Part shown: positions 13,293 through 16,997 of the stretch, piece after piece
Position numbering within the stretch: position 1 is the first letter of the stretch
Layout of the letters: each line of letters opens with the position of its first letter
NCBI GenBank assembly: GCA_934661135.1
Contig: CAKUJA010000048.1
Span: 1-16,997, forward strand
Length of the DNA: 16,997 nt
Origin: an uncultured Oscillospiraceae bacterium
GTDB taxonomy: Bacteria; Bacillota; Clostridia; Oscillospirales; Oscillospiraceae
Direction of reading: 5' to 3'
The notes under the pieces: generated by a model
Told to the model about the DNA's origin: nothing
What the model saw: only the letters and a program-made list of their open reading frames with translations
Databases searched by the model: none
Position numbers and translations under genes: made by a program

Positions 13293-15920
13293 TTATTCGG
13301 CAAGGCCATATTTGGTCTTGATCCGGTCAAGCTTTTCGAGCATGGGTTCGGCAATCAACCACAGGAAGAAAAACGTGGCAATGGCGCGCACCAGATCGAC
13401 CGGAAGGCCGGTGACGTAGTAGCTTAAAATGATGTTCCAGTTGATCGTGTGCGCCCACATGAGGGCGGACGCGGGATTCATAATGCCGCCGTAGATGATC
13501 GTGGACGCGATCACACCGAAGATGCAAAGACTGAGTCTGCCGCGCCGCAGAACACCTTTGCGGTACAAGACACCTGCCAGCCAGCCGATGATGCCCATTG
13601 CAAACATCTGCCACGGCGTCCACGGCCCCTGGGAAAAGAGCATATTGGACACCAGCATGGTCATCGCGCCAACCAGGAATCCCGTTTCGCCGCCAAAGGC
13701 CACGCCTGCCAGAATCGTCATGGCAACGACCGGCTTGAACTCCGGCAGCATGAAGAACGCGGCGCGCCCTGCCACATTCAGCGCAACGAGCACGGCAATG
13801 AGCACCAGCTCCCGCGCCTGCGGCTTTCTGCCCTCGAAAATGAGGAAGAACGGCAGCATACATTCGAGCAAAATCAGCAGCGAAATGAAGTAGTATTTCC
13901 GCCCCGCGAAGTAGTACACGCCGACAAACAGTGTCAGCGGAATCAAAAGCAGGATGAGCAGCGTGGCAGTCACGGTGCGCTTTTGGAGCTTGCGTTTTTC
14001 CACGGGTGTCTGGATGAGATAGTCCGGTCGGTCAGCCTTGCGACCAATGGATAGCGCAAAGACGAGCAGCGAGAGAAGCAAAATGCCGTAGAGTTTGAGC
14101 TGTCCACCTGCCAGCGCGGTCATACCGTTCGCGTCAATGAGCTTTGTGAGGTCTGTCACGCCGATGGCCTGCGCGATGAGCGCCAGCGAAGCGGCACCGG
14201 ACACGGCGGCAAGGAGTTTGCGCCAGACCGGGAGCTTTTTCACCGTCCGCGTCTCTTTCTCCGGTGCGGGCGGGATGCGCTGATATTCCGGTAAAGCCGC
14301 TTCCGGTTCGATTGTGCCGCCGCAGGCAGCAATGACGTCCTCCGGCGTGACCGCATCTGGCAGCACATCGCGCGCAATGCGGTTCGCGGCGGTCGTGTAG
14401 AAGCTGTTGCCGCTAAAAAATGTTCTCGGTTCGGCTTCGGTGACGATGTTGCCGTCAAAGAACAGGGCGCAGCGGTCGGCGTATTTCGCACAAAATTCAA
14501 TGTCGTGGCTGACCATGAGGATCGCCACGCCGGACGCTTGCAGCGTCCTTAAAATCTGCCCAAAGACCTGCTTAAACTCCGCGTCCAGACCCTTTGTCGG
14601 TTCGTCAAGGAGCAGAATGTCCGGATTCAGAAGCAGGATTTTTGCCAGCGCCGCGCGCTGCTGTTCACCGCCGGAAAGGTCATACGGATGGCGGTCCAGC
14701 AGCTCCGCCAGCTTGCAGAGGGAAACGACTTGTGCAAGCCGCTCGGATTTGCGTTCGGATTTTGATAAAATCTCCAATAAATCTGCGCGCACTGAGGATT
14801 TCACAAAGAGCGCCTGCGGGTTCTGCGGCAGCATCCCGACGCTTCCCGTGATGGTCAGCTCCCCGCGATACGGCTTTTGCAGGCTCGCCAGCAGCTTGAG
14901 CGTGGTGGTCTTGCCCGTGCCGTTGCCGCCGAGTAACGCCAGAAATTCACCCTTGTGCAGCTCCAAGGATAGACCTTTTACCACGTCGGGCAGGTCTTTG
15001 TCGTATTTGAACCAGAGTTCCCGCGCCGAGACGACGGTTTCGCCGTTCGGCGTGTTTTTCGTTTCTTCGGAGATGGGGTGTAATTCATGCGTTTTCGCAT
15101 AATCGAGCAGCCAGTTTCGGCCGTCGCAGACGGAGATGGGGCAAGTCGCTTTGGAATCCGACGCTGCCCAGATGCGCATGGCGGCGGGCATGGCGAGGAA
15201 CATCGCGTTCCCACTGCTTTTCAGCTCCGCGCCCACGTCCGCGGGCGTGCCGGTGCAAAGAAGCCGCCCGCCGTCCATGACCGCGACACGCGACGCAAAG
15301 GAGAACGCTTCTTCCAGACGATGTTCGGTCAGGAGGATGGTCGTTCCCAATTCGCGGTTGATCTTGCCAAGCGTCGCAAGAAAATCCGACGCGGCAATGG
15401 GGTCAAGCTGGCTCGTCGGCTCGTCCAGAATTAAAACTTTTGGTTGAAGCACCATGACGGAAGCGAGATTCAAGAGCTGTTTCTGCCCGCCGGACAGCTC
15501 TGTGACCGGCTTATAAAACCATGTCTGAATCCCGAAAAACGACGCCATTTCCGCAACGCGGCGGCGGATGGTCGGCGTGTCATAGCCGAGGGATTCCAAG
15601 CCGAACGCCAGCTCGTGCCAGACCTTGTCGGTCGCGATCTGGTTCTCCGGACTTTGCTGCACAAAGCCGATTTTTTCCGTCTGTTCGCGCTGGGATAGCT
15701 CATCGAGCTTCTTTCCGTCAAACAGAATTTCTCCCGAACGTCTGCCGTGTGGCGCGAGAACGGTTTTGAGCTGCCGCAGCAGCGTACTTTTGCCGCATCC
15801 GGAGGGGCCGCAGAGAACAAGAAACTCGCCGGGTTGGACGGACAGTGTGAGGGCGGAAATTGCCGGCTTTTCCTGTTCGGGATATGCAAAATTCAGATGG
15901 TTGATTGTAAAGAGTTCCAC
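13293..15920 (-). CDS. ECF transporter fusion: two ATPase domains plus membrane S component
   Basis: This 875-residue protein fuses parts of an energy-coupling factor importer. Domain A (about 1-235) has Walker A GPSGCGKST (38-46), LSGGQ (142-146), VLILDEP (162-168) and H200. Domain A' (about 296-500) has GGNGTGKTT (331-339), LSGGE (415-419), ILLLDEP (435-441) and H472. A linker leads to about four hydrophobic helices (near 568-588, 607-626, 651-672, 676-697). Then comes an S-component-like domain (about 702-865) with PEFKP (726-730) and GPWTPWQMF (765-773), as in the ECF riboflavin-type S family. The GTG at 15918-15920 has GGAGG 7 bases upstream and lies 28 bases inside EcfT. The substrate, probably a vitamin or similar small cofactor, cannot be deduced, as no riboswitch or pathway gene is present. 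Confidence 0.88.
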   Translation of the reverse strand: MELFTINHLNFAYPEQEKPAISALTLSVQPGEFLVLCGPSGCGKSTLLRQLKTVLAPHGRRSGEILFDGKKLDELSQREQTEKIGFVQQSPENQIATDKVWHELAFGLESLGYDTPTIRRRVAEMASFFGIQTWFYKPVTELSGGQKQLLNLASVMVLQPKVLILDEPTSQLDPIAASDFLATLGKINRELGTTILLTEHRLEEAFSFASRVAVMDGGRLLCTGTPADVGAELKSSGNAMFLAMPAAMRIWAASDSKATCPISVCDGRNWLLDYAKTHELHPISEETKNTPNGETVVSARELWFKYDKDLPDVVKGLSLELHKGEFLALLGGNGTGKTTTLKLLASLQKPYRGELTITGSVGMLPQNPQALFVKSSVRADLLEILSKSERKSERLAQVVSLCKLAELLDRHPYDLSGGEQQRAALAKILLLNPDILLLDEPTKGLDAEFKQVFGQILRTLQASGVAILMVSHDIEFCAKYADRCALFFDGNIVTEAEPRTFFSGNSFYTTAANRIARDVLPDAVTPEDVIAACGGTIEPEAALPEYQRIPPAPEKETRTVKKLPVWRKLLAAVSGAASLALIAQAIGVTDLTKLIDANGMTALAGGQLKLYGILLLSLLVFALSIGRKADRPDYLIQTPVEKRKLQKRTVTATLLILLLIPLTLFVGVYYFAGRKYYFISLLILLECMLPFFLIFEGRKPQARELVLIAVLVALNVAGRAAFFMLPEFKPVVAMTILAGVAFGGETGFLVGAMTMLVSNMLFSQGPWTPWQMFAMGIIGWLAGVLYRKGVLRRGRLSLCIFGVIASTIIYGGIMNPASALMWAHTINWNIILSYYVTGLPVDLVRAIATFFFLWLIAEPMLEKLDRIKTKYGLAE

Positions 15921-16789
15921 TGTCTGTCCTCCTTCCGATCAAGAATCACCGGCGTCAGCACCAGCGCAAGATAAACACACATGAAGCTCACGGTCAGGGG
16001 CGTCCATGCGGCGGCCTTCACGGTCGGATAGTAGCGGAAATACGTACCGCCTGCCATCCAGCCGGAAAGGAGATACGCGCCGCAGAAGATCAGCCACGCA
16101 AGCGCGGCCTTGTCGCGGTCGTCGAAACGATAAATCGAGAACGCCGTGCGTCCCGGCAGACCGTAGCCGCGGGAGCGCATGGAATCTGCCGTTTCGATTG
16201 CATTTTCCAAGCTCCATGTGACCATGATGGAGAAAATCTTGATTGCATTGGAAACTCTGCGGAACACGCTGCCGTTTTTGGTATCGCGCCCGATGCAGCT
16301 CTGTGCTTCGGCAACAACGTCCATCTGCGATTTGAATTTTGGGATGAAGCGCAGCGCCATAGACAAGACCAGAGAAAGTGCTGGTATCACACGCCCGAAC
16401 AGGTAGACGAACTTGTCCGAGGTCATGACCTCGTTGTAGCTCGAAAACCAGAGCACGACGCTTGCCAGCATGACGGCCGCAGCCACGCCGTAAAACATGG
16501 ATTCCATTGTCAGCGGATTGCCGGAGGGCAGATAGGTCAAAATTGTCTGTCCTTCGTGATTGAACGCCGGGTTGACGAGCGCGGCAAGCGCCGCCATGGG
16601 AAGCAGTCCCATGACGGCAAAGCGTACCGCCTTTTGTCCGTTCAGCGTGATCGCATACGCCAGCGCACCGGTCAGGGAAATTGCCAGATAGACCGGGTGC
16701 ATCAGGCACATCGAAAAGAGAAGAACGAGCGCGTAATATAAAAAATTGATTGCGGGATGGTATCCCGAAAAAGCGTCCTTCGATCGCAT
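15893..16789 (-). CDS. ecfT: ECF transporter transmembrane component EcfT (CbiQ family)
   Basis: EcfT couples ATP hydrolysis by the A/A' pair to toppling of the S component in the membrane. The 298-residue product has an N-terminal group of hydrophobic helices, the segment NPAFNHEGQTILTYLPSGNP (73-92) typical of this family, further helices to about 150, then the cytoplasmic coupling helices with AEAQSC (160-165) and the Ser-Arg-Gly motif in SMRSRGYG (203-210), which contacts the ATPases. More membrane helices follow near 228-246 and 263-283. The ATG at 16787-16789 has AGGA nearby. The 3' end overlaps the ATPase/S fusion by 28 bases, so the two products are almost certainly made together and form one importer. 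Confidence 0.93.
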   Translation of the reverse strand: MRSKDAFSGYHPAINFLYYALVLLFSMCLMHPVYLAISLTGALAYAITLNGQKAVRFAVMGLLPMAALAALVNPAFNHEGQTILTYLPSGNPLTMESMFYGVAAAVMLASVVLWFSSYNEVMTSDKFVYLFGRVIPALSLVLSMALRFIPKFKSQMDVVAEAQSCIGRDTKNGSVFRRVSNAIKIFSIMVTWSLENAIETADSMRSRGYGLPGRTAFSIYRFDDRDKAALAWLIFCGAYLLSGWMAGGTYFRYYPTVKAAAWTPLTVSFMCVYLALVLTPVILDRKEDRQWNSLQSTI

Positions 16790-16831
16790 GGTTTTTCCTG
16801 TCCGCGCGTTTGCGCGGCTTTCTGCGCGTAA

Positions 16832-16997
16832 TCGGTAACAGTATATCCGGTTTTGCCTTTTTTTGCAAGGTTTCGCCGCGCAAATCGGCCAATCCCCAGA
16901 AAAAAACGCCCGTCGGATTGGCAGGTGTGCGTAAGACAGTATTGTGCCGAAATCAACGAAGCGGCACGAAACCGCATGGAGCTGATCGTGCCGGAGC
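16832..16997 (+). pseudogene. Partial plus-strand reading frame, possibly a TnpV-like remnant
   Basis: An open frame begins after a stop at 16829-16831 and leaves the window still open. Its last 30 or so residues look protein-like (RPSDWQVCVRQYCAEINEAA, then RNRMELIVPE) and resemble, from memory, the central EI-x-EAA-xx-R region of small TnpV proteins carried by clostridial transposons. There is no good start: only TTG at 16853 and GTG at 16925 are in frame before the ATG at 16976, and none has a strong ribosome binding site. The upstream part runs through the promoter of the ECF operon. I infer a gene that has lost its 5' end, but the evidence is thin and a chance frame is possible. Confidence 0.3.
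16840..16868 (-). promoter_or_regulatory. Promoter of the ECF transporter operon
   Basis: On the minus strand TTGCAA (16863-16868) and TATACT (16840-16845) are 17 bases apart. The start near 16833 leaves a leader of about 44 nt, too short for a vitamin riboswitch. The box pair resembles the smc promoter, which has the same TTGCAA. Confidence 0.7.

Noticed and set aside
16790..16997. Cobalamin riboswitch upstream of the ECF operon
   Set aside because: A minus-strand CACACCTGCC faintly recalls the end of a B12 box, but the conserved core elements are absent and the text lies upstream of the promoter.

Overview
The window looks like a chromosomal segment of a GC-rich member of the Clostridia, most likely a gut Oscillospirales/Ruminococcaceae-type bacterium. 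The reasons are the high-GC Firmicutes gene set, AGGAGG-type ribosome binding sites, a leuS T-box leader, an LCP gene beside rsfS, an ECF vitamin transporter and many small palindromic intergenic repeats. Taxon is an inference; no marker here fixes genus. Every confident gene lies on the minus strand, so transcription runs from high to low coordinates.

Right end (about 13255-16997): a two-gene ECF transporter unit with its own promoter and terminator. EcfT (15893-16789) comes first. It overlaps an 875-residue protein (13293-15920) that carries two ABC ATPase domains, about four extra membrane helices and a complete substrate-binding S-component domain in one chain. With EcfT, two polypeptides would supply every part of an ECF importer. 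At the extreme right edge a plus-strand reading frame of possible mobile-element (TnpV-like) origin runs out of the window.

Centre (3761-13115): an eight-gene, tightly packed cluster read from a promoter at 13087-13115: smc, ftsY, rph, rdgB, yhbY, a fused nadD-yqeK, an LCP cell-wall ligase gene and rsfS. Several junctions are 4-base ATGA overlaps. It joins chromosome organisation, SRP-dependent membrane targeting, RNA and nucleotide quality control, NAD synthesis, wall polymer attachment and ribosome control. A 91-bp inverted-repeat element resembling a MITE lies between the ECF terminator and the smc promoter.

Left part (1-3760): leuS with its own consensus promoter and a complete T-box leader (attenuation terminator at 3482-3516), then rpsU with a perfect-consensus promoter and a terminator. 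Between the T-box and leuS lie two oppositely oriented copies of a palindrome-rich repeat. Two more copies, spaced 144 bp apart, open the window at 1-247. These repeats and the A-A'-S transporter fusion are the most interesting features. I saw no CRISPR array, tRNA, rRNA or complete insertion sequence, and no clearly undescribed defence or metabolic system.
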